From Mongoliitalea lutea (GTDB lineage: Bacteria > Bacteroidota > Bacteroidia > Cytophagales > Cyclobacteriaceae): a stretch of 64,000 bases of DNA. Location: NCBI RefSeq assembly GCF_014652135.1, contig NZ_BMYF01000013.1:1-64000 (forward strand). The letters are read 5' to 3'. Numbering within the stretch: the stretch's first letter is position 1; every line of letters begins with the position of its first letter. The notes under the pieces were generated by a model. It was not told where the DNA came from. It ran no database searches and was given only the letters and a program-made list of their open reading frames with translations. The position numbers were made by a program, and so were the translations under genes. This document shows, in pieces, positions 1 through 8,992 of this stretch.

Positions 1-547
1 GACAACGAGACTACCAAAACTGAGAATGCATTTAAGAGAAAAAAGGAAAGTTATGAGAAACCTATGCGAAATTTTTGCCAGTTTGCTTGTTTTTCAACAT
101 AGGAGCCGCCAAGCCATATGTAATTGCTATTTATTCCCTGTCAATATCATTTTCGTTTCAAATTATCATGCTATAAACCTTCTGGCAGCTCCATCGGAGC
201 GACTGACATTTTATCAATAGGATTCAACCCGTTGATTACCAATCATATCTCAGGAGATGTGTCGTAGACATGATAGACATGAACTCATCTCCTCGGGAAA
301 ATACTTTATACTTTTTTTAAGGACAATTCTCTTATCTACTCCAAACCATATATATCGCCGAAGGCATATTTCAACTTTATTTCGCGCTAGCATATATCAT
401 CAGTTCATCCTTCCTCCCTCATCCTTCATCCTTCACTTGCCTCTCGCTTCTAAAAGAAAATCCACCCTTCATCCCATTCCTATTGGCCTTGTTCTCTTTT
501 GTTTGAATATTTGATGGTAGAAGAGCATCAATTTGAATCATCTGTTT
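1..547. other. gene-free leader region at window start
   Basis: I see no supportable gene here. Two open frames (about 26-220 and 257-514, plus strand) have no recognisable domain, no signal peptide and low-complexity composition. Positions about 405-480 are strongly pyrimidine-rich and contain repeated ATCCTTC words and the string GCCTCTCGCTTCT (about 439-451). The same word appears on the other strand in the intergenic island near 5.1 kb, and related words occur near 42.85 kb. The segment probably holds the promoter and 5' leader of the following peptidase gene. Confidence 0.5.
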
Positions 548-3352
548 ATGAAAAAATTTGTAATTATCGGGCTAGTATTGCTGAGTCAGGTTGCTTTTGC
601 GCAGCGGAGAGCAGCAGCCCCAGTAGTCAAAGAAGCCTTGACAGAGGCCGCCTACGATGAATGGAAAAGCATCACCTTCCGTCAGCTCACACCGAATGGA
701 CAACATTTGGCCTACACCTTGAATCCAGAAGATGGAGATGGTAAAGTAGTCTTTCAAAACTTAGCCATAAACACTGAGGTAAGTATCGATAGAGCTAGCA
801 ATATCTCCTTGACTGCGGATAGTCAACATGCCATTTTCCTGATCAAAGCTCAAAAAGATAGTCTTACCCACTACCGGCGTATCAAAAAGAAAAAGGAAGA
901 AATGCCTAAAGACTCTTTGGGGATTTTCAATTTCCAAACTCAACAGGTCAGAAAAATTGCAGATGTAAAATCCTATAAAATCCCCTCCAAGGCAGGCGGA
1001 TGGTTGGCCTACCTCTCCGAAAAAATGCCTGAAAATGGAGAAGGCCAGGAAAAACCAAAAAAAGTCTCCGATGAAAATGGGTTTACGCTGATAGTAGTCA
1101 ACCTTGCAACAGGACAAGAGCAGTCCATTCCTTATGTGAAGGATTACCAGTTTGACGAACAGGGAACCTCACTGCTATACTACAGTTCGGCTACTGGAGA
1201 AAAACAAGCTGGAGTCTATGTGCAGGACCTAAGTTCCCAAACTGCATCCCTTCTGATGGAAGGACACTCCAAATACAAAATCAACTACTTGAGTTTTGAC
1301 GAGGCAGGCGAGCAGGTAGCTTTTATCGCAGATACTGATACCACCAAAGCACTCATCCGAAGTCCGCAACTGATGTATTGGAAAAAAGGTCAGGCCAAAG
1401 CCTCCGTACTGGCAGATGCGAAAACCGCAGGTGTACCTACCAATTGGTTGATTTCTCCGAATTACAACCCTTCCTTCTCCAAAGATGGAAAGCGTCTTTT
1501 TCTAGGCACAAACCCTCCTCCTATCGTACAGGACACCACTTTACTCCCAGAGGAAATCGTCAACGTGGAAGTTTGGCATTGGCAAGATGACTATATCTAC
1601 ACTGAGCAAAATGTACGTCTACCTCGGGAGCGAAGAAAAAGCTACCTGGCCGTAGTAGATCTGGCGGCAAATAAGCTTACGCAATTGGGTTCTGAAGAAA
1701 TCGCTGATATCCGTTTGGACGAGGAAAGAAAAGCCGAATTTGTCTTAGGCATCGACGATCGAGCCTACCGAATGCTCCGAACTTGGGACATTTCCTCCTT
1801 CAATGATCTCTACTTAGTGAACATGAATAATGGAAGCGCCAAGCAGATCGCACAAAAAATCAAAGGGAATGCCCGTCTTTCTCCGGATGCAGGATTTGTG
1901 TATTGGTATAGCAGCCCGGATAGTGCTTGGTACACCTACCATATCAAAAGTGGCAAAACCACCAACCTAACCAAAGGGTTACCGGTAACCTTTAGCGATG
2001 AATTGAATGACTCGCCGGAGTATCCATCAAGCTATAATTTGGCCGGATGGACTGTAAATGAAGAGAGCATCTTGATTTACGACCGCTATGATATCTGGAA
2101 GTTTGATCCCCTGGGCAATAAATCACCAAAAAGGCTAACCAACAATGGTCGTGAAAACCAATTGGTCTATCGTTACGAAAAACTGGACGATGAAGAGCGA
2201 TTCATTGACCTTAGTAAAGCATTGACCCTTTCATTATTTGATGAAAAAAATAAAGACGCAGGTTTCGCTACCCTAAGACCTGGAACTACTATCCCTCAGC
2301 AATTGGTAAAATCCGGACATCGCTACAATCTAATAGCGAAGGCCAAAGAGGCTGACGTCTTGCTCTACACCAAAGAGAATTTTCAAGAATTCCCTGACTT
2401 ACATGTGGCGGAAACCAACTTCGCAAAAGCTAGAAAAGTGACCACTGCCAATCCGCAGCAAAGTAAGTACCGCTGGGGAACAGCCGAATTGGTGAAGTGG
2501 CTTTCCTTGGACAATATTGAGCTGGAAGGAATCTTGTATAAGCCTGAAAACTTCGACCCAAATAAAAAATACCCGATGGTCGTGTTCTACTACGAGCGGT
2601 TTTCCAACACCTTGCATAACCACCACAAGCCAGAACCCATCCGATCGGCGGTACACCGCACCATGTATGTCAGCAACGACTATTTGGTATTTGTCCCAGA
2701 TGTAGTCTATAAAATCGGTTTTCCAGGGGAAAGCGCATTAAACGCCATTCTTCCAGGAGTTACCAGTTTGATTCAGCAAGGATTTGTGGATCCTAAAAAA
2801 GTTGGTCTCCAAGGCCACAGCTGGTCCGGTTATCAGACAGCTTACATCCTGACCAAATCCAATATGTTTGCTGCTGCGGAAGCAGGTGCTATCGTGGCAA
2901 ACATGACAAGTGCCTATGGTGGTATTCGTTGGGAAACAGGCTTAGCAAGAGCATTCCAATATGAAAAAACCCAGTCTAGACTAGGTGTAAGCATTTGGGA
3001 AAACCCCACACGCTACATAGAAAACTCTCCTTTGTTCTATGCAGATAAGATCGAAACTCCACTTTTGCTTATGCATAATGATGCTGATGGCCATGTACCT
3101 TGGTACCAAGGAATCGAAATGTACGTAGCCATGCGTAGATTGAACAAGCCAACTTGGATGTTGAATTACAATGGCGAACCACATTGGCCGGTCAAGAGAC
3201 AAAACCGAATCGACTTCCAAAAGCGCATGATGCAATTCTTTGACCACTACCTCAAAGACGCCCCTATGCCTTCTTGGATGGTAAGGGGTGTGCCTGCCAC
3301 AGAAAAAGGAATCCTTCAAGGCTATGAGTTGATGGAAAGTTCCGACAACTAA
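548..3352 (+). CDS. secreted S9 family peptidase (prolyl oligopeptidase type)
   Basis: Predicted exported serine peptidase of 934 residues that would cleave peptides in the periplasm or outside the cell. Residues 1-19 form a Sec signal peptide (MKKFVIIGL...AFAQ). A long beta-propeller-like N-terminal part follows, then an alpha/beta-hydrolase domain at about 640-900. The nucleophile lies in GHSWSG (Ser758), the acid in HNDADGHVP (Asp847) and the base in GEPHW (His879), the usual S9 order. A TTG five codons upstream (533) keeps the frame, but ATG 548 is chosen because it gives a normal signal peptide. The substrate is not predictable. A strong intrinsic terminator follows, so the gene is probably transcribed alone. 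Confidence 0.9.
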   Translation: MKKFVIIGLVLLSQVAFAQRRAAAPVVKEALTEAAYDEWKSITFRQLTPNGQHLAYTLNPEDGDGKVVFQNLAINTEVSIDRASNISLTADSQHAIFLIKAQKDSLTHYRRIKKKKEEMPKDSLGIFNFQTQQVRKIADVKSYKIPSKAGGWLAYLSEKMPENGEGQEKPKKVSDENGFTLIVVNLATGQEQSIPYVKDYQFDEQGTSLLYYSSATGEKQAGVYVQDLSSQTASLLMEGHSKYKINYLSFDEAGEQVAFIADTDTTKALIRSPQLMYWKKGQAKASVLADAKTAGVPTNWLISPNYNPSFSKDGKRLFLGTNPPPIVQDTTLLPEEIVNVEVWHWQDDYIYTEQNVRLPRERRKSYLAVVDLAANKLTQLGSEEIADIRLDEERKAEFVLGIDDRAYRMLRTWDISSFNDLYLVNMNNGSAKQIAQKIKGNARLSPDAGFVYWYSSPDSAWYTYHIKSGKTTNLTKGLPVTFSDELNDSPEYPSSYNLAGWTVNEESILIYDRYDIWKFDPLGNKSPKRLTNNGRENQLVYRYEKLDDEERFIDLSKALTLSLFDEKNKDAGFATLRPGTTIPQQLVKSGHRYNLIAKAKEADVLLYTKENFQEFPDLHVAETNFAKARKVTTANPQQSKYRWGTAELVKWLSLDNIELEGILYKPENFDPNKKYPMVVFYYERFSNTLHNHHKPEPIRSAVHRTMYVSNDYLVFVPDVVYKIGFPGESALNAILPGVTSLIQQGFVDPKKVGLQGHSWSGYQTAYILTKSNMFAAAEAGAIVANMTSAYGGIRWETGLARAFQYEKTQSRLGVSIWENPTRYIENSPLFYADKIETPLLLMHNDADGHVPWYQGIEMYVAMRRLNKPTWMLNYNGEPHWPVKRQNRIDFQKRMMQFFDHYLKDAPMPSWMVRGVPATEKGILQGYELMESSDN

Positions 3353-3377
3353 CCTTTAATCCATTAACTATTTTGAT

Positions 3378-3414
3378 AACCGATTATCTCTGAAAAAGGA
3401 TAATCGGTTTTTTT
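3378..3414 (+). terminator. intrinsic terminator after S9 peptidase gene
   Basis: Perfect 11-bp stem AACCGATTATC / GATAATCGGTT (3378-3388 and 3399-3409) with a 10-nt loop, running into seven T residues. It lies 26 nt after the peptidase stop codon. Confidence 0.9.
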
Positions 3415-3461
3415 ATGCGCTGGAATTTCGGTAAGTTGAAACGTCAATCATCAACGTATCT

Positions 3462-5057
3462 ATGCTTCGGAAATTCATAGCCCTACTAGTGGGTGCATGC
3501 CTGTATAGCTTTTTAGGCATCTCCCAAATCATGCCTTCCCCTGACCGCAAGGAAGGCAATGGTCCATTTACCCGATTGATTTTGCGCTCAGTCATCATGA
3601 TTGATGGGACGGGTGCACCACCCATTGGCCCGGTGGATATTGTGGTAGAACAAAACCGCATCACGGGTGTGCATGTGGTGGGATATCCTGGTCTACCCAT
3701 CAAAGAAAATCGTCGTCCCCAAGCAGGTCCCGGAGACAAAGTCATGGAGTTGGATGGGCACTATTTATTGCCAGGCTTGATTGATATGCACGGACATATC
3801 GGCGGCACAGGTCAAGGGACTCCTGCCGAATATGTCTTCAAGCTTTGGATGGCCCATGGCATCACTACCGTAAGAGACCCTGCGGCCAGTAATGGACTGA
3901 ACTGGGTCTTAGACCACAAGAAAAAATCCGCAAACAACAGCATCACTGCTCCTAGAATATTGGCTTACACTGTCTTTGGTCAAGGAAGTGAAAAGAGCAT
4001 CAGCAATGCAGCAGAAGCAAAAACCTGGGTTCAAGAAAATGCTAAAAAAGGCGCTGATGGAGTGAAATTTTTTGGAGCAAAGCCGGAAGTCATGCAAGCC
4101 GCCTTGGAAGAAAACAAGCGCTTGGGTTTGCGCTCGGCCATGCACCATGCACAAATGGATGTAGCTAGATGGAATGTGCTGCATTCTGCACGGGCAGGAC
4201 TGACGACCATGGAACATTGGTACGGACTACCCGAAGCCTTATTTGCCGATCGAACCATTCAGGACTACAGACTGGATTACAATTACCAAAACGAACAGCA
4301 TAGATTTGCGGAAGCTGGAAAACTCTGGAAACAAGCCGCTCCACCCTATTCTGAGCATTGGAATAAAGTGATGCAGGAACTATTGGACTTGGATTTTACC
4401 CTTGACCCTACCTTCAATATTTACGAGGCCAATAGGGACCTGATGCGTGCACGTCGCGCTGAATGGCACGAAGAATATACCCTCCCATCTCTTTGGAGAT
4501 TTTATCAGCCGAGTAGGGAATCTCACGGTTCCTATTGGTTTGATTGGACTACCGAGGAAGAAATCCAATGGAAAGAGAATTACCGACTTTGGATGACTTT
4601 TGTCAATGAATACAAAAATAGAGGAGGTCGCGTAACTGCTGGTTCCGATTCCGGCTTTATCTATCAGTTATATGGCTTTGCTTTCATCCGAGAATTGGAA
4701 TTATTGAGAGAAGCAGGCTTCCATCCATTGGAAGTGCTTCGAGCTGCTACCTTACATGCTGCAGAAGCTTTAGGAATGGAGAAAGATTTGGGAAGCGTTG
4801 AAGTGGGCAAATTGGCTGACTTTGTCATCTTAGAAGAGAACCCCCTTCAAAACATAAAAGTCCTTTACGGCACTGGCGCCATACGCATTGACGATACTAA
4901 TGAACCCATCCGAGTTGGGGGCGTAAAATACACGGTCAAAGACGGAATCGTCTACGATGCCAAACAACTCCTCGAAGATGCCCGTACAATAGTAAACCAA
5001 CACAAAGCCCGGGAAGAAAGCAGGAAACTGAAACAGCCAGGGCTGGAATGGGAGTGA
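3462..5057 (+). CDS. secreted amidohydrolase (imidazolonepropionase/prolidase-like)
   Basis: Amidohydrolase-superfamily protein of 531 residues with a signal peptide at 1-22. The TIM-barrel metal ligands are visible: His110-x-His112 (DMHGH), a candidate carboxylated Lys202 (GVKFFG), His228 or His229 (MHHAQ), His252 (MEHWYG) and Asp396 (AGSDSG). The C-terminal sequence LGSVEVGKLADFVIL is typical of the small composite domain of this family. Family members hydrolyse amide or C-N bonds, often in peptides or cyclic amides; the substrate here is unknown. It follows the S9 peptidase but is separated from it by a terminator, so it should have its own promoter. Confidence 0.88.
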   Translation: MLRKFIALLVGACLYSFLGISQIMPSPDRKEGNGPFTRLILRSVIMIDGTGAPPIGPVDIVVEQNRITGVHVVGYPGLPIKENRRPQAGPGDKVMELDGHYLLPGLIDMHGHIGGTGQGTPAEYVFKLWMAHGITTVRDPAASNGLNWVLDHKKKSANNSITAPRILAYTVFGQGSEKSISNAAEAKTWVQENAKKGADGVKFFGAKPEVMQAALEENKRLGLRSAMHHAQMDVARWNVLHSARAGLTTMEHWYGLPEALFADRTIQDYRLDYNYQNEQHRFAEAGKLWKQAAPPYSEHWNKVMQELLDLDFTLDPTFNIYEANRDLMRARRAEWHEEYTLPSLWRFYQPSRESHGSYWFDWTTEEEIQWKENYRLWMTFVNEYKNRGGRVTAGSDSGFIYQLYGFAFIRELELLREAGFHPLEVLRAATLHAAEALGMEKDLGSVEVGKLADFVILEENPLQNIKVLYGTGAIRIDDTNEPIRVGGVKYTVKDGIVYDAKQLLEDARTIVNQHKAREESRKLKQPGLEWE

Positions 5058-5228
5058 AATTAGGAATACTGGATGAGTGGTGTACCAAGTACTAAGTACA
5101 AAGAACCAAGTAGGGATTCGGGTTAGAGAAGCGAGAGGCTAGACATTAGACCATAGACTCCGGGCGTGTAGGGAACAGTCGACTGTTGACCTACCAACGA
5201 TGGCTTCGACTCCGCTCAGCCACCAATC

Positions 5229-5336
5229 ACTACGCTGTTCGAGATTTGTAATCTCGAACTAGAGATAAGGAGGATTTGCAATCCTCTAGGGGGATTGAAG
5301 TATTAAGGGAGAATTAAATTTCGAATGATGAATGTC
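5229..5336. repeat. 108-bp direct repeat, copy 1
   Basis: By eye it differs from the copy at 5693-5800 at only two positions. It contains two perfect hairpins: GTTCGAGATT-TGT-AATCTCGAAC (10-bp stem) and GAGGATT-TGC-AATCCTC (7-bp stem). Such paired palindromes in an intergenic region are typical of REP/RAYT-type or other non-autonomous repeats; no transposase is next to it. Confidence 0.9.
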
Positions 5337-5431
5337 GGACGCCGAATGATGAATTTTCTACTAACGATAACTATTAATTCGGGTAAGAGAAGCGAGATGC
5401 TAGAGATAAGACTTTCATCGCTTTGACCTCA

Positions 5432-5641
5432 AACCCTGTAAAGGGTTACAAAACAATAACCATGGGTTCTAAAAACCCATGGTCTATCGATGTAGATTAA
5501 TCATCAAGCCTAAAGGGCTTGTACTAACGCTCTCTAGAGTATAAATCAATATACTGCCCCGTCAGGGCAGACCTTAAGGTATTGATGCTTTCGGCCACGG
5601 GTCGAGACCCATGGTTACTGTTGTTTTGCCCTTTTAGGGCA
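5432..5641. repeat. cluster of six short palindromes
   Basis: Six different hairpins within 210 nt: AACCCT/AGGGTT (5432-5447), CCATGGGTT/AACCCATGG (5460-5482), AAGCC/GGCTT (5506-5520), CTGCCC/GGGCAG (5554-5570), CCACGGGTC/GACCCATGG (5595-5614, one mismatch) and TGCCCT/AGGGCA (5627-5641). All have a G/C-rich core and a loop of 2-5 nt. No poly-T follows them, so they are not ordinary terminators. Function unknown. Confidence 0.85.
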
Positions 5642-5692
5642 GGGCCTACTCAGAATTTGCAATCTTGACCAAAAGGTATGGAAGGGGAAGTA

Positions 5693-5800
5693 ACTACGCT
5701 GTTCGAGATTTGTAATCTCGAACTAGAGATAAGGAGGATTTGCAATCCTCTAGGGGGATTGAAGTATTAAGGGCGAATTAAATTCCGAATGATGAATGTC
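5693..5800. repeat. 108-bp direct repeat, copy 2
   Basis: Second copy of the repeat at 5229-5336, same orientation, 464 nt apart, with the same two internal hairpins. The near identity of the copies suggests a recent duplication or continuing mobility. Confidence 0.9.
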
Positions 5801-5983
5801 AAATGTCGAATGATGAATTTTCAAACAATATTAACTATTGATTCAGTAAATAAAAAAGAATAACCGTATTTCAACCAGAATCGTACCGTGGACAGTTGAC
5901 AGTGGACCGTTGACCCCGCAGCTACGACTCTGCTCAGCCACCAATCACTACACTGCTAACTACTCACTTAAACACTAGCCCAC

Positions 5984-6790
5984 ATGCCACACATACAACT
6001 CAACAACACCAAGCTATTTTACATCAAAGAAGGAGAAGGAAAAGAAGTCATTGTGTTTTCACATGGCTTGTTGTGGAGTCATAAAATGTTTCAGGCACAA
6101 GTAGATGTCTTGAAAAAGCAGTATACCGTCATTGCATACGACCATAGAGGGCAGGGACAGTCGGAAGTGAGCCCCGGAACTTATGATATGGATTTACTGA
6201 CGCAGGATGCCTTGGAATTGATTGATAAGGTGGCCTGTCAAGCAGTTCATTTTGTGGGCTTGTCTATGGGTGGATTTGTGGGCATGCGTTTGGCAGCCCG
6301 CTATCCTGACAAGGTTAAAAGCCTCATATTGTTGGAGACTTCTGCCAATCCTGAACCCGTAGAAAACCTCCCCAAATACAAGTTCCTCAACGGCATAGTC
6401 AAATACGTAGGAGTAGTATCCTTCGTGGCAAAAAAGGTGATGCCCATAATGTTTGCTCAAAGCTGGTTAGAGAATCCTAAAAACAAAGACGCCTATAATT
6501 ACTGGATCAAGGAACTGCAATCAAACAAGAAATCAATCACCAAGTCTGTAGAGGCGGTCATTTACCGTAAAGGGGTTGAAGAAGAAATCCGAAGCATCAA
6601 ATCTCCAACAATGGTAGTCGTGGGCGATGAGGATGTGGCTACCAAACCTGAGAAAGCCAAATTCATCCAAATGTCCATTCCTAACGCAGTGCTACATATG
6701 ATACCCGGCGCAGGACACTCTTCCTGTATAGAAAAACCTGATGAAGTCACAAAACTCATTTCAGAATGGCTAGCTGAACAAAAAAGATAA
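5984..6790 (+). CDS. alpha/beta hydrolase
   Basis: 268-residue cytoplasmic alpha/beta-fold hydrolase. The oxyanion region is FSHGLL (about residue 26-31), the nucleophile Ser94 lies in GLSMGG, the acid is probably Asp217 (GDEDVATKP) and the base His245 (GAGHSS). This layout matches the haloperoxidase/3-oxoadipate enol-lactonase/esterase group; the substrate cannot be read from the sequence. There is no signal peptide. It precedes the MarR gene by 119 nt, which holds candidate operators, so it is probably a separate unit. Confidence 0.85.
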   Translation: MPHIQLNNTKLFYIKEGEGKEVIVFSHGLLWSHKMFQAQVDVLKKQYTVIAYDHRGQGQSEVSPGTYDMDLLTQDALELIDKVACQAVHFVGLSMGGFVGMRLAARYPDKVKSLILLETSANPEPVENLPKYKFLNGIVKYVGVVSFVAKKVMPIMFAQSWLENPKNKDAYNYWIKELQSNKKSITKSVEAVIYRKGVEEEIRSIKSPTMVVVGDEDVATKPEKAKFIQMSIPNAVLHMIPGAGHSSCIEKPDEVTKLISEWLAEQKR

Positions 6791-6846
6791 TATTTTTTTT
6801 AATTGGTTTTCAGTTACTTATGGTCACAATTAAAATAAATACCTAC

Positions 6847-6890
6847 GTTCGCGAACAATTCAATGACATTTGATGTATATACATTGAATT
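6847..6890. promoter_or_regulatory. candidate MarR operator region upstream of marR-type gene
   Basis: Three nested symmetric elements: GTTCGCGAAC (6847-6856), the inverted pair AATTCAATG (6857-6865) / CATTGAATT (6882-6890), and the perfect palindrome ATGTATATACAT (6873-6884). A one-mismatch version, ATGTATAGACAT, sits upstream of the yceI-like gene. MarR proteins bind such palindromes and usually repress their own gene. Operator function is inferred. Confidence 0.5.
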
Positions 6891-6909
6891 CAATTGTAAG
6901 TGTATCCCC

Positions 6910-7359
6910 ATGAAATTAGAAGAAGCAATCAAGCAAAAAGAATTTAAAGACCCCTACAACAAAGCGGTGGTCAACTTGTTGTTTACGCATGGGCACATTG
7001 TAGCGAAGCAAAGTGCATTATTTAAGCCTTTTGGGCTTTCTCCAGAGCAATACAATGTGTTGCGGATATTGAGAGGACAAAATGGCAACCCAATTACGGT
7101 TTCCTCCATTCAAGATCGCATGCTCAACAAAATGTCTAACGCCAGTAGGCTAGTTGAAAAGTTAAAGCAGAAAGGCTTGGTGATAAGAGAGGAATGTCCA
7201 ACCGATAGAAGACAAGTAGACATTAGCATTACTGATAAAGGTTTGGAAGTATTGGGAGCTTTGGAGAACGCAATTTATTCACTCAATAGAGAATTGGTTC
7301 AGTTGGATGAGCAGGAAATCAATGTACTGAATGAGCTATTGGATAAGCTACGAGGGTAA
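6910..7359 (+). CDS. MarR family transcriptional regulator
   Basis: 149-residue MarR-type dimeric winged-helix regulator. The helix-turn-helix covers about 55-85 and the wing contains the family signature TDRRQVDISITDKG (about 97-110). MarR proteins sense phenolic compounds, quinones or oxidants and release DNA on binding or oxidation. This protein has a Cys next to the wing (REECPTDRR, about residue 96), the sort of residue used in redox-sensing MarR proteins, though its role here is a guess. The gene precedes YceI, ring-cleaving dioxygenase and esterase genes, a content close to the MhqR regulon of Firmicutes, so it is the likely repressor of that set and of itself. Confidence 0.88.
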   Translation: MKLEEAIKQKEFKDPYNKAVVNLLFTHGHIVAKQSALFKPFGLSPEQYNVLRILRGQNGNPITVSSIQDRMLNKMSNASRLVEKLKQKGLVIREECPTDRRQVDISITDKGLEVLGALENAIYSLNRELVQLDEQEINVLNELLDKLRG

Positions 7360-7376
7360 AAAATTTACCCATTCAT

Positions 7377-7398
7377 ATGTATAGACATTTAATGTATA
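7377..7398 (+). promoter_or_regulatory. candidate MarR operator upstream of yceI-like operon
   Basis: ATGTATAGACAT (7377-7388) differs at one position from the palindrome upstream of the MarR gene and is followed by TTAATGTATAAC, a second half-site-like copy. It lies 45-55 nt before the next start codon, where a repressor would block transcription. Confidence 0.45.
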
Positions 7399-7432
7399 AC
7401 AAATTATTTAACACACATAAAATCAACAAACA

Positions 7433-7951
7433 ATGAGTACATCAACAAAATGGTCAATTGACCCAACACATTCCGAGGTATCTTTCAAAGTAAAACACTT
7501 GGTAATCTCTACTGTAACAGGATATTTCAAATCATTCGAAGGTGGTGCTGAAACAGCTTCTGATAGCGATTTCAACGGCGCAACAGTTTCTTTCTCTGCT
7601 GATATCAACAGCATTGACACCAATCAGTCTGATAGAGATAACCACTTGAAATCTGCTGATTTCTTCGATGCAGAAAATCATCCAAAATTGTCCTTCACAG
7701 GTACATTAAATGGAGATAAATTGGTAGGTGACTTGACAATGAGAGGTACTACCAAACAAGTAGAATTGGATGTTGATTTCGGTGGTATCGCTGGTGATCC
7801 ATACGGTAACATCAAGGCTGGTTTCGAAATCGAAGGAAAAGTATCCAGAAAAGAATTCGGTTTGACCTGGAACGCAGTAACTGAAGCTGGAAGCGTAGTA
7901 GTTTCTGACCAAGTGAGAATAATCTTGAGCGTACAATTAGTAAAGCAGTAA
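7433..7951 (+). CDS. YceI family protein
   Basis: 172-residue YceI-domain protein, a lipocalin-like beta-barrel that in characterised members binds isoprenoid quinones or other amphiphiles. The opening (KWSIDPTHSEVSFKVKHL), the central LKSADFFDAENHPKLSF and the end (GGSVVVSDQVRIILSVQ-like) are typical. No signal peptide is visible, so it should be cytoplasmic, unlike E. coli YceI. It is first in a set with a dioxygenase and an esterase and carries a MarR-type operator upstream, so it may buffer or present a quinone-like compound. That role is inference. Confidence 0.9.
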   Translation: MSTSTKWSIDPTHSEVSFKVKHLVISTVTGYFKSFEGGAETASDSDFNGATVSFSADINSIDTNQSDRDNHLKSADFFDAENHPKLSFTGTLNGDKLVGDLTMRGTTKQVELDVDFGGIAGDPYGNIKAGFEIEGKVSRKEFGLTWNAVTEAGSVVVSDQVRIILSVQLVKQ

Positions 7952-7960
7952 AATACAACT

Positions 7961-7999
7961 AAGTTAGGGTGAATTCACCTATAAGAACCACCCTAACTT
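7961..7999 (+). other. long hairpin between yceI-like and dioxygenase genes
   Basis: Perfect 11-bp inverted repeat AAGTTAGGGTG (7961-7971) / CACCCTAACTT (7989-7999) with a 17-nt loop and no T-run. In the transcript it would form a stable hairpin directly after the YceI gene, which may stabilise the upstream message or reduce read-through. Confidence 0.65.
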
Positions 8000-8044
8000 A
8001 TAGCAAAACCAACTATTACCACAAAATTACCAGTCCCAAAAATT

Positions 8045-8992
8045 ATGGCACTCATCACAGGAATTCATCACATTACAGCGATTGCGGGAAATGCTCAGGA
8101 AAACGTGGACTTTTACACGGGAATCTTAGGACTTCGCATGGTAAAGAAAACCATCAACTTTGATGCTCCGGATGTCTACCACTTCTATTTTGGAGATCAG
8201 TGGGGCAGTCCTGGAACAGTGTTCACAACATTTCCATTCCACGGTGCACGCAAAGGCACCAAGGGTACAGGAGAAATGACTTACACTGCTTTCTCAATCC
8301 CTACAGCAGCACTATCCTATTGGCAAAAGCGATTGAAAAGCTTCGGAATTACTATTTCCGATGTGCTTACACGCTTTGGAGATGAACTAATCCGTTTTGA
8401 GGATCATGATGGCATGGGAATCGAATTAATTGCGAATGACCGCGATAGCAGAACAGGTTGGACTTATGGCCATATTCCAGCTGAATTTTCCATTAAAGGC
8501 TTCTTTGGTGCTACTCTAAACCTGAAAGCTAAAGAGCTAACAGAAAAATTACTCACCAAACATATGGATTATCAGTTCATAGGTGAAGAAAATGGCCGAT
8601 TCCGCTACGGGACTAAAGGTGAACCAGGTGATATTGTAGACATAGTCTTGGATAAGAATGGTCGACAAGGAATCCAAAGTGCTGGTACAGTCCACCACAT
8701 CGCCTTCCGTACCGCCAACCACGATACTCAAACTGAAATCCAAAATATCTTATGGAACAATGGGTATCAAGTCACTGAAATCAAGGACAGAAATTACTTC
8801 CGCTCCATTTACTTCAGAGAACCGGGAGGTGTATTATTTGAAATTGCTACCGACGAACCTGGTTTCGCTATCGATGAAGAAGAAGCACACTTAGGAGAAT
8901 TATTGAAACTTCCTGACTGGGCGGAACCTCATCGTGAAAAAATCGAGAAAAATTTGACACCCATTTCACTTAACCCAACTAGCTATGTCTAA
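8045..8992 (+). CDS. VOC-family ring-cleaving dioxygenase (MhqO/LinE-like)
   Basis: 315-residue protein with paired vicinal-oxygen-chelate domains. The 2-His-1-Glu metal triad of extradiol dioxygenases can be picked out: His8/His9 in the first betaalphabeta module (GIHHITA), His217/His218 in the second half (TVHHIAF) and Glu266 (LFEIATDEPGF). Relatives such as Bacillus MhqO open hydroquinone rings. The reading frame overlaps the following esterase by 8 nt, so the two are translationally coupled. The putative substrate is a hydroquinone or catechol; this is family-based inference. Confidence 0.88.
   Translation: MALITGIHHITAIAGNAQENVDFYTGILGLRMVKKTINFDAPDVYHFYFGDQWGSPGTVFTTFPFHGARKGTKGTGEMTYTAFSIPTAALSYWQKRLKSFGITISDVLTRFGDELIRFEDHDGMGIELIANDRDSRTGWTYGHIPAEFSIKGFFGATLNLKAKELTEKLLTKHMDYQFIGEENGRFRYGTKGEPGDIVDIVLDKNGRQGIQSAGTVHHIAFRTANHDTQTEIQNILWNNGYQVTEIKDRNYFRSIYFREPGGVLFEIATDEPGFAIDEEEAHLGELLKLPDWAEPHREKIEKNLTPISLNPTSYV

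Larger units (their letters stand above)
5058..5983. other. gene-free intergenic island rich in palindromes
   Basis: 926 nt without a credible gene. It contains two copies of a 108-bp direct repeat, six different short hairpins between them, and shorter recurring words: GAAGCGAGA(G/T)GCTAGA at about 5129 and 5390, and CTC(C/T)GCTCAGCCACCAATCACTAC-like segments at about 5212 and 5928. The mosaic looks like accumulated REP-type or miniature mobile sequences rather than a decayed protein gene. Confidence 0.75.

Noticed and set aside
26-514. Two open frames (26-220 and 257-514) at the window start
   Set aside because: Low-complexity, no start context or known family, and composition follows the intergenic pyrimidine bias.
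3413-3745. Minus-strand frame opposite the amidohydrolase start
   Set aside because: Mirror of a well-supported gene with signal peptide and metal ligands.
5229-5800. CRISPR array from the direct repeats
   Set aside because: Only two copies of 108 bp with a long, non-unit interval; no 25-40-bp repeats with even spacers and no cas genes anywhere in the window.
6791-6909. Riboswitch upstream of the MarR gene
   Set aside because: The symmetric elements are short DNA palindromes; no conserved riboswitch core can be seen.
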